A stretch of 64,000 nucleotides of DNA from the NCBI GenBank assembly GCA_017478025.1, contig JAFVGZ010000018.1, forward strand, positions 1-64,000. Direction: 5' to 3'. The DNA comes from Prevotella sp. Lineage in GTDB: Bacteria > Bacteroidota > Bacteroidia > Bacteroidales > Bacteroidaceae. Both the position numbers and the translations under genes were made by a program. The notes beneath the pieces were generated by a model. That model was not told the DNA's origin, made no database searches, and saw only the letters and a program-made list of their open reading frames with translations. The first letter of the stretch is position 1, and each line of letters begins with the position of its first letter. This document shows positions 23,448 through 32,388 of this stretch, one piece after another.

Positions 23448-23513
23448 TTACTATGTACAATTTACAATGTACAATTTACCATTTACAATGTACGATTTAC
23501 TATGTACAATGTA
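23437..23513. repeat. Short-unit tract TGTACAATTTAC
   Basis: Units TGTACAATTTAC, CATTTACAATG and TGTACGATTTAC alternate over about 77 bp upstream of the TtcA-like gene. They match the TTGTACA tract at 44216-44262. Confidence 0.8.
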
Positions 23514-23574
23514 TTTATGTTTCACATGCATGGTGATTCTTCCCTCTTCCCTCTCCATTCTTCACACCCTGTAA

Positions 23575-23615
23575 TTTCCCTCCCTCCCCTAGGGGAGGGC
23601 CGGGGTGGGGCTTTC
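23575..23615 (-). repeat. GC-rich palindrome at the end of the glycan cluster
   Basis: CCTCCCCTAGGGGAGGG is a perfect hairpin flanked by GGCCGGGGTGGGG, at the stop of the GT2 gene. The same element is at 30545-30600 and 40035-40075. Confidence 0.75.
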
Positions 23616-24501
23616 ACTTCTTCATGTATTTCCTGCACCAGCGAAGAAGCTCAAGTAGCAGTTTCAGGGATGGTCCCGCCTGAATAGCGCGCCTTAGCAT
23701 GAGCCACAGGAAGTGACGGTCCTGACTCCGCAACTCGCTCTCCGGATAGTGTAAAGCTGAAGCGAGGTCGTGGTTCAGCCTTATCATGTCGGCGGCATAA
23801 TAGAATTTTCGTGTCTGATTAGGGGTATGAGTGATGGAGGGGCTATCTATATCGTAATAATAGGTGCACTCTGGAATGAAGAACACATCGCCCTTAGTGG
23901 CTATGAGCGTCTTGAGCTGCTTGTCTTCACAAGGATAAGCTCGCCCCGTGAAGAACTGCGGGTACTGGTTCATCACCTCAATCATTGCTGACCTGCGCGT
24001 CATAGCGAAGGAAGTCATCTCTGACGCTTTCTGCCTGAACAGTATCCTCAGCATCTCCGCACCCTTCGTGACTCCTGGCTGCAGTATGGCCCTACCCGAA
24101 GGCTGCACCTCTCCTGTGCGGGCAGAGCGGAAATATACATCCGTGAACACCTGAACGACCTCGGGATGCTGCTCCATGACCGACAGGCACAGCTCCATCC
24201 TGCCCTGACACCACTCATCATCGCCGCCACACTCCATGATATACTCTCCACGAGCCTCGCGCACACAGGAGTAATAGTTGTCCAGAACGCCGCGGTTCTC
24301 TGGCCAGGCAAAGAGTCTGACCTTATCAGGATATTGCTCGGCATAAGTCTTGCACACATCTGCGGTACCGTCAGCAGAACCGTCATCGCCGATGATTACC
24401 TCAAAAGGCAGCGGTGACCGTTGTGACAGTATGGCATCGAGTGTGCGCCCTATCGTTTGCTTCTGGTTATATGTGCAGACTATTACGGAAACGGAGTACA
24501 T
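23614..24501 (-). CDS. Glycosyltransferase family 2
   Basis: The 295-aa protein begins with the GT-A fold pattern VSVIVCTYNQKQTIGRTLDAIL. The nucleotide-sugar site is visible as EVIIGDDGSADGTADV (35-50) and GEYIMECGGDDEW, where the usual DxD reads GGDD. It would add a sugar to a surface glycan at the cytoplasmic side of the membrane. It overlaps the upstream GT2 by 35 bp and is translationally coupled to it. The sugar cannot be told from sequence. Confidence 0.85.
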   Translation of the reverse strand: MYSVSVIVCTYNQKQTIGRTLDAILSQRSPLPFEVIIGDDGSADGTADVCKTYAEQYPDKVRLFAWPENRGVLDNYYSCVREARGEYIMECGGDDEWCQGRMELCLSVMEQHPEVVQVFTDVYFRSARTGEVQPSGRAILQPGVTKGAEMLRILFRQKASEMTSFAMTRRSAMIEVMNQYPQFFTGRAYPCEDKQLKTLIATKGDVFFIPECTYYYDIDSPSITHTPNQTRKFYYAADMIRLNHDLASALHYPESELRSQDRHFLWLMLRRAIQAGPSLKLLLELLRWCRKYMKK

Positions 24502-25474
24502 ATTCTTTGATTGTCAATTTCATCATCTGCTGCCGATAGAAGAGACTGAACGAGGGCATCATGGCCCTGAACGGCATCAACGACAGCGATAGCGGCAAGT
24601 CACGGAAACGGAAGGTATCGTATGTCTCTGACATTCGTCCCCAGAGCACTTTCTGCTCCTCAGGCGTGAAGCGGTCCCGGTATCTGCGATATAGGTCACA
24701 CATGCTCATCAGCTCGCCCCAGCGCTTTCTGTCCAAACGGCGAATGATCCTCTCATCGGCCCCAAGCTCCACAAGTTGTCTTCGCAAAGACTGCCGGCAC
24801 TCCAATAGTTCGAAACGCTTGATGCTGATGGCGTTAGTATAAGACTCCGGGTTCTGATAGTAGTAATATTTCCCCTCGCCCAGCACCACTTCACGGGCAT
24901 GATAGAATACAATATGCGTTGTGGTCTCATCGCCATACTGGCCGTATTGCGTTTCGGCAAAGAAACGTTTCTCCAACGAAGTCCTTACGACATCAAGGCC
25001 CGGTATGTCCCACAGTATCGTCCAATAGCAGGCCTCCTTTCCCGTCATACGCCTCGGTATGCGCGGGTTCTTATTCTGCTGCGGTATCTCCTCGTTGGTG
25101 ACATTGCTGACGCGCACAAGGTCATAGGTCACGATATCTACCGTGGGATTGGCCTCAAAAATCCTCACCGCCTTCTCTATGGCATCGGGTGAGATAGCAT
25201 CATCAGCATCTACGGTGCTCATCAGCTCGCCCCTGCTCACCGTCATTGCCTTATTGCGCGCTGCTGGGGCACCGCTGTTGCGCTCCATACGCAACACCTT
25301 CATACGGTCATCCCGCTCCGCATAGCGCTGCAGCACCTGCAGAGAACCATCAGTAGAACAGTCATCCACAGCGATAACCTCTATATCGCGGTACGTCTGT
25401 CCAAGAACAGACTCCAGACATCGCTGCAGATACTTCTCTGCATTATATACGGCAATAATGATAGAAACAGTCAT
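24467..25474 (-). CDS. Glycosyltransferase family 2
   Basis: The 335-aa protein has VSIIIAVYNAEKYLQRCLESVLGQ at the start, IEVIAVDDCSTDGSLQVL (31-48) and the donor-metal motif MSTVDADDAISP (about 89-100). The C-terminal third is a helical, basic segment. It overlaps the next GT2 gene by 35 bp. A 250-bp heptamer tract separates it from the flippase gene upstream, so coupling with that gene is loose. Confidence 0.87.
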   Translation of the reverse strand: MTVSIIIAVYNAEKYLQRCLESVLGQTYRDIEVIAVDDCSTDGSLQVLQRYAERDDRMKVLRMERNSGAPAARNKAMTVSRGELMSTVDADDAISPDAIEKAVRIFEANPTVDIVTYDLVRVSNVTNEEIPQQNKNPRIPRRMTGKEACYWTILWDIPGLDVVRTSLEKRFFAETQYGQYGDETTTHIVFYHAREVVLGEGKYYYYQNPESYTNAISIKRFELLECRQSLRRQLVELGADERIIRRLDRKRWGELMSMCDLYRRYRDRFTPEEQKVLWGRMSETYDTFRFRDLPLSLSLMPFRAMMPSFSLFYRQQMMKLTIKEYVLRFRNSLHI

Positions 25475-25481
25475 TTAAGCA

Positions 25482-25705
25482 TTGAACATTGAACATTGAA
25501 CATTGAGCATTGAACATTGAACATTGGTCATTGAACATTGAACATTGAACATTGGTCATTGAACATTGAACATTGAACATTGAACATTGGTCATTGAACA
25601 TTGAGCATTAAGCGTTGAGCGTTGAGCGTTAAGCGTTAAGCGTTAAGCGTTGAGCGTTAAGCGTTAAGCGTTGAGCGTTAAGCGTTGAGCGTTGAGCGTT
25701 GAACA
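25482..25705. repeat. Long heptamer tract GAACATT / GAGCGTT
   Basis: About 32 units of 7 bp: first GAACATT with GGTCATT variants, then GAGCGTT and AAGCGTT. The gap between the flippase and GT2 genes consists almost entirely of it. The variants are arranged in blocks, as expected of slippage or unequal exchange. Confidence 0.92.
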
Positions 25706-25733
25706 TTATGAATTTTGAATTTTTAATTTTTAA

Positions 25734-27206
25734 TTAAATCAGCCCTCGCTTGCTTATCGCCAAGCTCAGCAGCACCATCACCGCACCGACGGCCCAATAA
25801 GCCGCACCCGTAAGGCTCTGCACGCAGCCATAACACGCCACAAGCAGCAGCATCTGTCCCAGCATCATCAGCTGCGACGGCTTTGACATCGTGACGCCAT
25901 ATCGACGATATGCACAGACGAGTGAGCATAGCCAGTCTATAGCATTGGTGACGATGAGCATGACTCCTATACCGACAAGGCCGCCGTAGTGATAACCGGG
26001 GATCACCAGGAGCACATCAGAGGCCTGTATGAAGTTGAGCACAAAGAATGTCTTTGAATCACCTGCTGCCAAAGGTGTATAGGTGAAAGGCAGGTGAGCC
26101 GTCTTGAACATCAAGGCTATCAGCGCCAGTTGCGTGAGGGGTATCACACCGACAAACTCTCCAGAGAACAACAGCGGCACCATGATGGGAAGCGCAAACA
26201 TCATCACAACGATAGCTGGGCTCACCAACGCCATCAGCATCTCTGACTGGCGGCGTACGGTGTTGATGCGGGCCGTCACGTCACCAAAGATGCCTGAGAG
26301 ACGCGGGAAATAGTCGTTGCCCAAAGCAGCGAAGAAGATACCGGCGTATGTTGTCGTGATGGTAAGATTGGTACTGAAGAGCCCCACCGTCTGCAATGAA
26401 CCCGCACCGTTGAGATAGGATTGCACAAGCAGCTGTATGAGGTTGTCTATGAGATTGACCATCATAAACGCCGTACCGACCTTCAGCAGCGGCACTCCGA
26501 GCGCGAGGCGAACAGGCGAGAAGTCATATCGAGGGGGGAAATAGCTCCAGGAGAATACTGTCACAACGATGAGAGAAGCCAAGAAGATGGCCCCCAATGC
26601 AGGCAGGATACCGTCGATGCCCATCACATAATAGACAGGAACGGACACACACATCCCCGTAAAGGCGGTCAGCACAGAGACCGTAGCCAACGCCTTCAAC
26701 CTGCGAATGCCCTTCAGAATGGTCATCTCACCACATGTCAGCGTACTCAGCGCCACCACAGGAGACAGCAAGACATAACCCATCGTGTGATCAGGGTCTT
26801 GAAACGTAAGGTAAGACAATGGGCGCGCAAAGAGAACAGTTATGACAGCGCCAAACAATGCCAGTATTGCTATCCACGAACGGAGCAGACACACATCGCT
26901 GCTGAGCTGGGAGGCACGCAGCTGACTCTTGCTCAATTCCTCGCTACTCTCACCCTTCAGGTGCTCGTAGGTCTGCGAGATATTCTTTATTCCGCTGACA
27001 TCGAGACCCAGATTGGTGGTACTGTGAACCAACTCGCGGGTCTCATTATATATAGAGTTAAGCCCCACACCGGCAGGGCCCAACAACATAGCGACAAGCT
27101 TTGTGCGAACAATGTTGATAAGGATATTCAGTCCCTGAACACTGCCAAACAAACTCGTCGCCTTTAATATGTTCGAATAATCTTTCCTCATCGCTTTTTC
27201 TCTCAT
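25734..27206 (-). CDS. Wzx-type O-antigen/polysaccharide flippase
   Basis: The 490-aa protein has about 12 membrane helices and belongs to the polysaccharide flippase superfamily that moves lipid-linked oligosaccharides across the inner membrane. The N-terminal part (KATSLFGSVQGLNILINIVRTKLVAMLLGPAGVGL) is the conserved start of the O-antigen translocase group. It lies among glycosyltransferases and a sugar isomerase, as expected of a surface glycan locus. A second in-frame Met (MRKDYSN, residue 6) is an alternative start. Confidence 0.88.
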   Translation of the reverse strand: MREKAMRKDYSNILKATSLFGSVQGLNILINIVRTKLVAMLLGPAGVGLNSIYNETRELVHSTTNLGLDVSGIKNISQTYEHLKGESSEELSKSQLRASQLSSDVCLLRSWIAILALFGAVITVLFARPLSYLTFQDPDHTMGYVLLSPVVALSTLTCGEMTILKGIRRLKALATVSVLTAFTGMCVSVPVYYVMGIDGILPALGAIFLASLIVVTVFSWSYFPPRYDFSPVRLALGVPLLKVGTAFMMVNLIDNLIQLLVQSYLNGAGSLQTVGLFSTNLTITTTYAGIFFAALGNDYFPRLSGIFGDVTARINTVRRQSEMLMALVSPAIVVMMFALPIMVPLLFSGEFVGVIPLTQLALIALMFKTAHLPFTYTPLAAGDSKTFFVLNFIQASDVLLVIPGYHYGGLVGIGVMLIVTNAIDWLCSLVCAYRRYGVTMSKPSQLMMLGQMLLLVACYGCVQSLTGAAYWAVGAVMVLLSLAISKRGLI

Positions 27207-27251
27207 CTCTCATCTCTCATCCATCACCCCTCATCTATCCTCCCTCACCCC

Positions 27252-28280
27252 TCATCTCTCCTCCCCCCTCTCCTTGGGAGAGGGGCCGGGGGTGAGGTCA
27301 AACATCCTATACACCACGCTCCGGCCTCCGAAGCCCTCCTTCTGTGCTATCAGGCTTTCATTCAGATATCTGCCCCCTTGCTCATTACTGTTACCGAAGT
27401 CAAGATAGACAAATCCCTTCTCACGATACCTCTCTATAAGGTGCAGATAAAGCAGATCCAGCGCTCCCATCTCTTTTCCCCGCGGCGTAGCATGACCATA
27501 CTGAACATGCACCACCCTGTCATTACATTCATAAACCACAGCTCCGGCCTCCACCACGGTTTCCCCTCGCCTTTGGAGAGGGGCTGGGGGTGAGGTTACC
27601 AGAAACAGCCTTATCCTCTCCGGGAACCGTGACTTCAGCAGCTGCATCTCCTGAAGCGTGTGCACAGGAGCAACGCCGTAGCGCTCACGCAGATTAGCCT
27701 CCATAATAGGCCAGAACAGCTCCAGCCTGTCACTCTCCACTATCCTGAACCCCGCCTCCATAGCCTTACGCTCACCACGGCGTCTGCGCCGCTCTACGGG
27801 AGGGTACAGCGAGGCATCATTCAGCGGAATGGTCGTCGATACAAGGCAGCCCTTCAGCACCGCTCCGTTACGCCACAGGGCATAGTCATCCTCCTGTGCC
27901 GGGCAGCGATGGTATATCGTAGGTACCTGTCGGTACATCCATGCTGTCACTCCTTCCTGCCTCATCCAGGCCATAGTGACATCAAACAGTTCCAGTACCT
28001 CCTCGGCGCGAGTATCCTCAGAGAGTATGAAGCCCCCGTATGTCAGCCCCTGATGACTCCACAGCGTGCTACCGTCAATGTTGGCAGGCAGTAGTGCGCG
28101 CAGCCTCCCCTTAGCATCATAATACATGAAGGAGCAGTCACGGAAACGCCCTGACCCCGTTCCCACGCCGTGATAGTCCATATATCCGCGCAGGAACAGC
28201 AGCGTTCCGTTCTTGGATGCCTCCACGAAGGCATCCCATTCACCGGCATCACTCGGAGTATAGCGTCTTAAACTCAGCAT
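27252..28280 (-). CDS. FemAB/GNAT-like acyltransferase with in-frame repeat insertions
   Basis: The 342-aa protein resembles the GNAT-like FemAB group acting on polysaccharide or cell-wall precursors (LRRYTPSDAGEWDAFVEASKNGTLLFLRGYMDY; KGFVYLDFGNSNEQG near the end). Two stretches look foreign: TSPPAPLQRRGE (229-240) and the C-terminal LTPGPSPKERGEER. Both are coded by the GC-rich palindrome family seen between genes (27551-27598 and 27261-27299). The catalytic half seems intact around them. It overlaps the QdtA/FdtA-like gene by 32 bp. The acceptor is not known. Confidence 0.75.
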   Translation of the reverse strand: MLSLRRYTPSDAGEWDAFVEASKNGTLLFLRGYMDYHGVGTGSGRFRDCSFMYYDAKGRLRALLPANIDGSTLWSHQGLTYGGFILSEDTRAEEVLELFDVTMAWMRQEGVTAWMYRQVPTIYHRCPAQEDDYALWRNGAVLKGCLVSTTIPLNDASLYPPVERRRRRGERKAMEAGFRIVESDRLELFWPIMEANLRERYGVAPVHTLQEMQLLKSRFPERIRLFLVTSPPAPLQRRGETVVEAGAVVYECNDRVVHVQYGHATPRGKEMGALDLLYLHLIERYREKGFVYLDFGNSNEQGGRYLNESLIAQKEGFGGRSVVYRMFDLTPGPSPKERGEER

Positions 28281-28668
28281 AATCCCTTATATACTCATCC
28301 TCATCATAATGCTCAGAAGCCAGACACAGACACACCGCACCGGAAGAGAAATCCTCCAGTGTGCGCCACACGCCAGGCACTATCAGCAACCCCTGCCAGG
28401 GGTGATTCAGCATAATCTCGCGGCGCTCCTTGCCGTTATCGAGCACCACTTTGAACGAGCCGCTTATAGCCACCAGCAACTGGCGCAGCTCCTTATGGGC
28501 ATGACCGCCACGGCTCTCGCCACTCGGCACGTCATATATCCAGTAGGCACGGCGTATATCAAACGGCACGTCCCTACCCTGCTCCGTAACAGTCAGGGCG
28601 CCACGCGTAGGGTCAACAATGCGGGCCAGCGTCACTATCTTGCATTCATCTAAATTTGTCATCGGCAC
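28249..28668 (-). CDS. Cupin sugar isomerase, QdtA/FdtA (WxcM) type
   Basis: The 139-aa protein is a small cupin. SRGGHAHKELRQLLVAISGSF (about 52-72) carries the His pair of the TDP-4-keto-6-deoxyglucose 3,4-isomerases, and HPWQGLLIVPGVWRTLEDFSSGAVCLCLASEHYDEDEYIRDY is the usual C-terminal half. It would make a 3-keto sugar, the precursor of a 3-amino (acylated) sugar; the FemAB-like protein that overlaps it could be linked to this. No aminotransferase sits next to it here. Confidence 0.85.
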   Translation of the reverse strand: MPMTNLDECKIVTLARIVDPTRGALTVTEQGRDVPFDIRRAYWIYDVPSGESRGGHAHKELRQLLVAISGSFKVVLDNGKERREIMLNHPWQGLLIVPGVWRTLEDFSSGAVCLCLASEHYDEDEYIRDYAEFKTLYSE

Positions 28669-28823
28669 AATTATGCATTATGAATTAATCCCTCATCCCT
28701 CATCTCTCATCAATTATGCATTATGAATTATATAGAAGGTAACGCGCGTACGCGAGATTTATTGAAAGGGAGTATTAAAAATTACGAATTATGCATTACG
28801 AACTAAAAAATCTTCACTATGAA

Positions 28824-28855
28824 TTGTGCATTATAAATTAATTTCATTACCTTTG
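28824..28855 (+). promoter_or_regulatory. Promoter upstream of the alcohol dehydrogenase
   Basis: TTG (28824-28826), 21-base spacer and TACCTTTG (28848-28855). The start would be near 28861, right at the ATG of a 28-codon frame and 224 bases before the dehydrogenase. Confidence 0.7.
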
Positions 28856-28860
28856 CAGCG

Positions 28861-28947
28861 ATGCTTACGCGGATTTACCGCTCAGTCTTCACTGTGCGAA
28901 GAACCGCCGAGGCCGGGGGCGTGGGCATCCTCGCCCGCGTAAAATAA
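28861..28947 (+). CDS. Possible leaderless 28-aa basic peptide
   Basis: ATG 28861 lies 5 bases after the promoter -7 box and opens 28 codons: MLTRIYRSVFTVRRTAEAGG and then VGILARVK before TAA 28945-28947. The same bases can fold: TTACGCGG (28865-28872) pairs with CCGCGTAA (28935-28942), with an inner CGAGG...CCTCG. It could be a small protein, a gene remnant, or a structured leader. GC is much higher than in the flanks. Confidence 0.3.
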   Translation: MLTRIYRSVFTVRRTAEAGGVGILARVK

Positions 28948-28978
28948 GGTTCGACATCTTATAATTCGCTCATTCGTT

Positions 28979-29020
28979 CGCTCGGCACTTTGTGACGCTT
29001 GCGTAACATCGTGGAGCAAG
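28979..29020 (-). repeat. Dispersed 42-bp repeat, reversed copy
   Basis: It reads CGCTCGGCACTTTGTG, then ACGCTTGCGTAAC and ATCGTGGAGCAAG on the plus strand, the exact reverse of the copies at 58038 and 58104. It is followed by an octamer tract (29021-29074). Confidence 0.9.
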
Positions 29021-29074
29021 AATTCGTTAATTCGTTAATTCGTTAATTCGTTAATTTGTTAATTTGTTAATTTG
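29021..29074 (-). repeat. Octamer tract GAATTAAC (minus orientation)
   Basis: Seven units of GTTAATTC/GTTAATTT on the plus strand directly before the dehydrogenase start. Confidence 0.9.
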
Positions 29075-29084
29075 ACAATTCGAT

Positions 29085-30308
29085 ATGCTTGACTTTACTT
29101 TTTACTCTCCCACAGAGTTTGTCTTCGGCAAAGATACGGAGACTCAGACCGGCCAGCTGGCCAAGAAATATGGTGCTTCACGAGTTCTGATTGCATACGG
29201 CGGCGGTAGCGCCGTGCGTAGTGGATTGCTCGATAGGGTCAAAGCCTCTCTCGATGCCGAAGGTCTCTCCTATGCAGAGCTGGGCGGCATACAGCCTAAC
29301 CCAACTGAGGGCAAGGTTTATGAGGGCATAGACATCGTGAGAAAAGAGAACATCAACTTCCTCCTCGCCGTGGGTGGAGGTAGCGTAATAGACACCGTAA
29401 AGGCTATTGCATGCGGCGTATATTACGACGGGGACTTTTGGGATTTCTTCATCGGCCAGGCAAAGGTCACAAAGGCTATGCCCCTGGGAGTGGTGCTGAC
29501 CATCCCCGCAGCTGGCTCAGAAGGCTCCGGCAACTCTGTCATAACCAATTCTGAGACAAAACAGAAGCTGGGCATCAAGCACCCCATGATACTCCGTCCA
29601 CGCTTCGCAGTAATGAATCCTCAGCTCACCGTCACCCTCCCCGCATGGCACACAGCCAGCGGCATCTGCGACATGATGGTACACATCCTGGAGCGATACT
29701 TCACCAACACACCCAACACCGAGGTTGGAGACCGTATGTGTGAGGGAGTGCTCATGGCATGCATCAACGAGGGTCGCAAGGTTATGGCTGACCCAACCGA
29801 CTATGATGCACGTGCCAACATAATGTGGTGCGGCACCGTAGCACACAACGGCACCTGCGGCGTAGGCTGCGAGGAAGACTGGAGTGGTCACCAGATGGAG
29901 CACGAGCTGAGCGCAATGTTCGGTGTGACACACGGTGCGGGACTGGCAGTAATCACTCCTGCATACATGACATTCATGGCAGAGAACAATCCTGACCGCA
30001 TCATTCAGTTTGCAAAACGTGTATTTGGCATCACCGAAGATGACCTGAAACCTACATCTTTGGCACTCAACGATGAGGATACTGCTATAGCCCTCGAGGG
30101 CATCAGCCGATTCAAGAAATTCCTTCACGATGACCTCGGGCTGCCTATCACCTTAGGACAACTATTGCCCAACCTCTCCGATGAGGAAATAACGGAAGCG
30201 ATACCGGCATTGGTAGAAAACCTGCACAAGAACAAAGGCGAGACATTCGGAGCCTTCTACCCCATCACAAGAGAAGTCAGCGAACAGATCTACACGCTGG
30301 CGATGTAA
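29085..30308 (+). CDS. Iron-containing alcohol dehydrogenase, YqhD/BdhA-like
   Basis: The 407-aa enzyme interconverts aldehydes and alcohols with NAD(P)H. It shows the dinucleotide site GGGSVIDTVKA (97-107) and the metal ligands expected for the YqhD/butanol dehydrogenase group: Asp196, His200, His269 (WSGHQMEHEL) and His283 (GVTHGAG). Length matches the group. It is a single-gene unit with its own promoter (28824-28855) and a strong terminator (30383-30422). Substrate is not visible; small aldehydes from sugar fermentation are likely. Confidence 0.9.
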   Translation: MLDFTFYSPTEFVFGKDTETQTGQLAKKYGASRVLIAYGGGSAVRSGLLDRVKASLDAEGLSYAELGGIQPNPTEGKVYEGIDIVRKENINFLLAVGGGSVIDTVKAIACGVYYDGDFWDFFIGQAKVTKAMPLGVVLTIPAAGSEGSGNSVITNSETKQKLGIKHPMILRPRFAVMNPQLTVTLPAWHTASGICDMMVHILERYFTNTPNTEVGDRMCEGVLMACINEGRKVMADPTDYDARANIMWCGTVAHNGTCGVGCEEDWSGHQMEHELSAMFGVTHGAGLAVITPAYMTFMAENNPDRIIQFAKRVFGITEDDLKPTSLALNDEDTAIALEGISRFKKFLHDDLGLPITLGQLLPNLSDEEITEAIPALVENLHKNKGETFGAFYPITREVSEQIYTLAM

Positions 30309-30382
30309 TCAGCGCCGAACGGTGTCACAATTCAAGAACATAAAGCCTTCCCCCTTTTTTGTGGGGAAAGCAACAAAGAGAT

Positions 30383-30422
30383 AAAATAAGAGCCCCCACT
30401 GATGTGAGGGCTCTTATTTTTA
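30383..30422 (+). terminator. Intrinsic terminator after the alcohol dehydrogenase
   Basis: AAAATAAGAGCCC (30383-30395) pairs with GGGCTCTTATTTT (30408-30420), with a T-rich tail. The A run on the left lets it work in both directions. Confidence 0.9.
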
Positions 30423-30462
30423 TTAATTGACTCAACTTTCGCAAGCCTTGCTCGCTAAGGGT

Positions 30463-30599
30463 TCTTCACTTCCCCCTCCCTAAACAGGGATAGCTGGGAG
30501 GGTCTCAATTCTTCACTCATCCCTCTTCCCTCATCACTCTTCACCTCCTGTAATTACCTTCCCTCCCCCAGGGGAGGGCCGGGGTGGGGCTTTCACTCT
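30463..30599. repeat. Two GC-rich palindromes between converging genes
   Basis: CCTCCCTAAACAGGG...CTGGGAGGG at about 30474-30512 and CCTCCCCCAGGGGAGGG at about 30561-30578, with pyrimidine-rich filler. No gene. Confidence 0.65.
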
Positions 30600-30758
30600 T
30601 TATTGTTCTGAGAACTGATCCTTACCGACTGAGCAGAGAGGGCAGACCCAATCTTCTGGCAAATCCTCAAACGCTGTTCCTGGCTCTATTCCATTCTCAG
30701 GATCTCCCACCTCTGGGTCATAGACGTAACCACATACGTCGCATACGTAACTCTTCAT
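30600..30758 (-). CDS. Rubredoxin, 52 aa
   Basis: Reading down from ATG 30756-30758 gives a 52-residue protein with the two iron-binding loops CDVCGYVYD (Cys6, Cys9) and [11 protein letters not shown] (Cys39, Cys42), plus the typical [23 protein letters not shown] between. Rubredoxins carry single electrons, often to enzymes that remove oxygen or peroxide in anaerobes. It is a one-gene unit with a promoter at 30813-30843. Confidence 0.95.
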   Translation of the reverse strand: MKSYVCDVCGYVYDPEVGDPENGIEPGTAFEDLPEDWVCPLCSVGKDQFSEQ

Positions 30759-30812
30759 AATGTTTCTACTTTCTTTTTGTTAGGTTAATAATATAGATAA
30801 CTTTATCGCCGG

Positions 30813-30843
30813 CAAAGTTACGATTAAGTTTTGAGATATGCAA
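30813..30843 (-). promoter_or_regulatory. Promoter for rubredoxin
   Basis: Minus-strand TTG (30841-30843), 20-base spacer CATATCTCAAAACTTAATCG and TAACTTTG (30813-30820). The spacer sequence recurs at other promoters of the window. Confidence 0.8.
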
Positions 30844-30905
30844 GAGAAATTACAAATTCTGCGTTATGAATTATGAATTATCCCACGTTACGTTTTAGTT
30901 TTTTA

Positions 30906-30941
30906 ATGTGCAAGAGAATTCATGTTTCTTCTCTTGCACAT
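30906..30941. terminator. 13-bp perfect hairpin between rubredoxin and the next cluster
   Basis: ATGTGCAAGAGAA (30906-30918) and TTCTCTTGCACAT (30929-30941) pair perfectly. It lies past the end of the minus-strand cluster that stops at 31003 and may end its transcript, though no clean T run follows on the minus strand. Confidence 0.5.
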
Positions 30942-31002
30942 CCAAAAACAAGTAAGGTTCTGTCCGCTATAAACCTCCTTTAATGGAGAGGATAAATTAC
31001 TT

Positions 31003-32388
31003 CTATTTATAGGGGAACACAATCCCACGCTTTTCGTAAGCCTTCATAATACGGTCATGTTGCAATGTGATAATGTCAATGTTCAGATTCGTATTTGGCA
31101 TAACTTCCTCAAGGGTAAGTGCTCCGTAACTGCTTGTACGCAGATATGCAGGTGATGATGAAGAAGAACTACGCGGCAAATAGGAGAGGTATGTATATTC
31201 AGTATCGCTCACAATCCTGCTGAATACTACCGCATACGATTTTCCGTCGGGTGTCACATATATGTATTGGTTGGAGTTATTCGCTCCTTCATATGTATAA
31301 GAAAGTGTAGAAGTTAGATAATTGCGCATATTGGCAAGACTCATGTCAGAGGCGGGGAATGTCATTACGACATTATTGAGTTTCTGCGAGGAATCAAAGG
31401 CATAAAGTATCAGAATTTCTTTATCCTTCCCATAATATACAAGGCGGTAATTTTCTGCGGCCAGTGTACTCTCGTCGTACAGGATGTATCCCATAGCAGC
31501 CACTGCACTCTTTACCGTAGAACGTGTCGCTCCCCAATTGACATAGGGGACCTCAAATGCTTTAGCTGACTTATTCATATACCAATTGTAGTCATAATAG
31601 GCAACGAGGTAAGCGGTGTTGTCATCATTTGTAGTAAGAACTACCATAGTCCTTCCGTCATAAGAAAGATATAAATAAGCTCCATCAGAGGCCTGGTTGA
31701 CATACTTATAGTTATTCCTCAGCTGCGCGTCAAGTGCAGATTGCGTTGTGTTATTTATTGCCACGGCAACACCGGCAGACACCAACTTGGAGTTCTCAAA
31801 ACTATAAGCTATCAGTGTTTCGGTATAATTACCATAATATGACAAATTTGTTGTAGTTTCTTTATAAATCGTGTATCCGCTCATATAAGTCTTTGTCTGA
31901 CTAATGGTAGCGCCCCAATTGGTGTAGGGTTCCTGATATATCAGATTTGAGGATTTCGTGGTAAACGACCGGATATTTCCATAGCAATAATCGTCACCAT
32001 ATTTTGCGTAAGCCCTATAGTAATATGTTGTAGATGGGGAAAGGCCGTCAAAAGTGACAGAATAAGTGCCATCCTTCTGTGTAGCTGTACTTTTACCTTT
32101 CAGATAATTGTCATGTGTCAGGCTGCTGCTTGTAGAAATAATAATGCCTGTAGATATTACCTTTGAAATCCCAGAAACAGTGTAAGTGAACTTCGCGCTG
32201 CTTGGCGTTACTTCTGTAGCAGTTCCTGTTGTCAAAACAATTTCCTCACCTTCAAAGAATACTTTTTCTACCTTATTTACGTAAAAAATCTGAGTAGTGC
32301 CATCTGTCATCACTACCTTCATTTTCTCCTGCGCTTCAATTGCTGTTGATACAAACATCATCAAAGCAAATAATACTACTTTCTTCAT
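31003..32388 (-). CDS. Secreted protein with a fibronectin-III-like domain and a duplicated C-terminal module
   Basis: The 461-aa product has a signal peptide (MKKVVLFALMMFVSTAIEAQ). Residues about 55-145 resemble a fibronectin type III domain (VTPSSAKFTYTVSG; GLSPSTTYYYRAYAKYGDDYCYG). Two copies of a ~125-residue module follow, starting YTNWGATISQTKTYMSGYTIY and YVNWGATRSTVKSAVAAMGYI, each with a YYG(K/N) turn and a D-G-(R/K) loop. I do not recognise a named function. It is the last gene of the cluster behind the leader RNA and its start overlaps the upstream stop by 4 bp. Confidence 0.7.
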   Translation of the reverse strand: MKKVVLFALMMFVSTAIEAQEKMKVVMTDGTTQIFYVNKVEKVFFEGEEIVLTTGTATEVTPSSAKFTYTVSGISKVISTGIIISTSSSLTHDNYLKGKSTATQKDGTYSVTFDGLSPSTTYYYRAYAKYGDDYCYGNIRSFTTKSSNLIYQEPYTNWGATISQTKTYMSGYTIYKETTTNLSYYGNYTETLIAYSFENSKLVSAGVAVAINNTTQSALDAQLRNNYKYVNQASDGAYLYLSYDGRTMVVLTTNDDNTAYLVAYYDYNWYMNKSAKAFEVPYVNWGATRSTVKSAVAAMGYILYDESTLAAENYRLVYYGKDKEILILYAFDSSQKLNNVVMTFPASDMSLANMRNYLTSTLSYTYEGANNSNQYIYVTPDGKSYAVVFSRIVSDTEYTYLSYLPRSSSSSSPAYLRTSSYGALTLEEVMPNTNLNIDIITLQHDRIMKAYEKRGIVFPYK

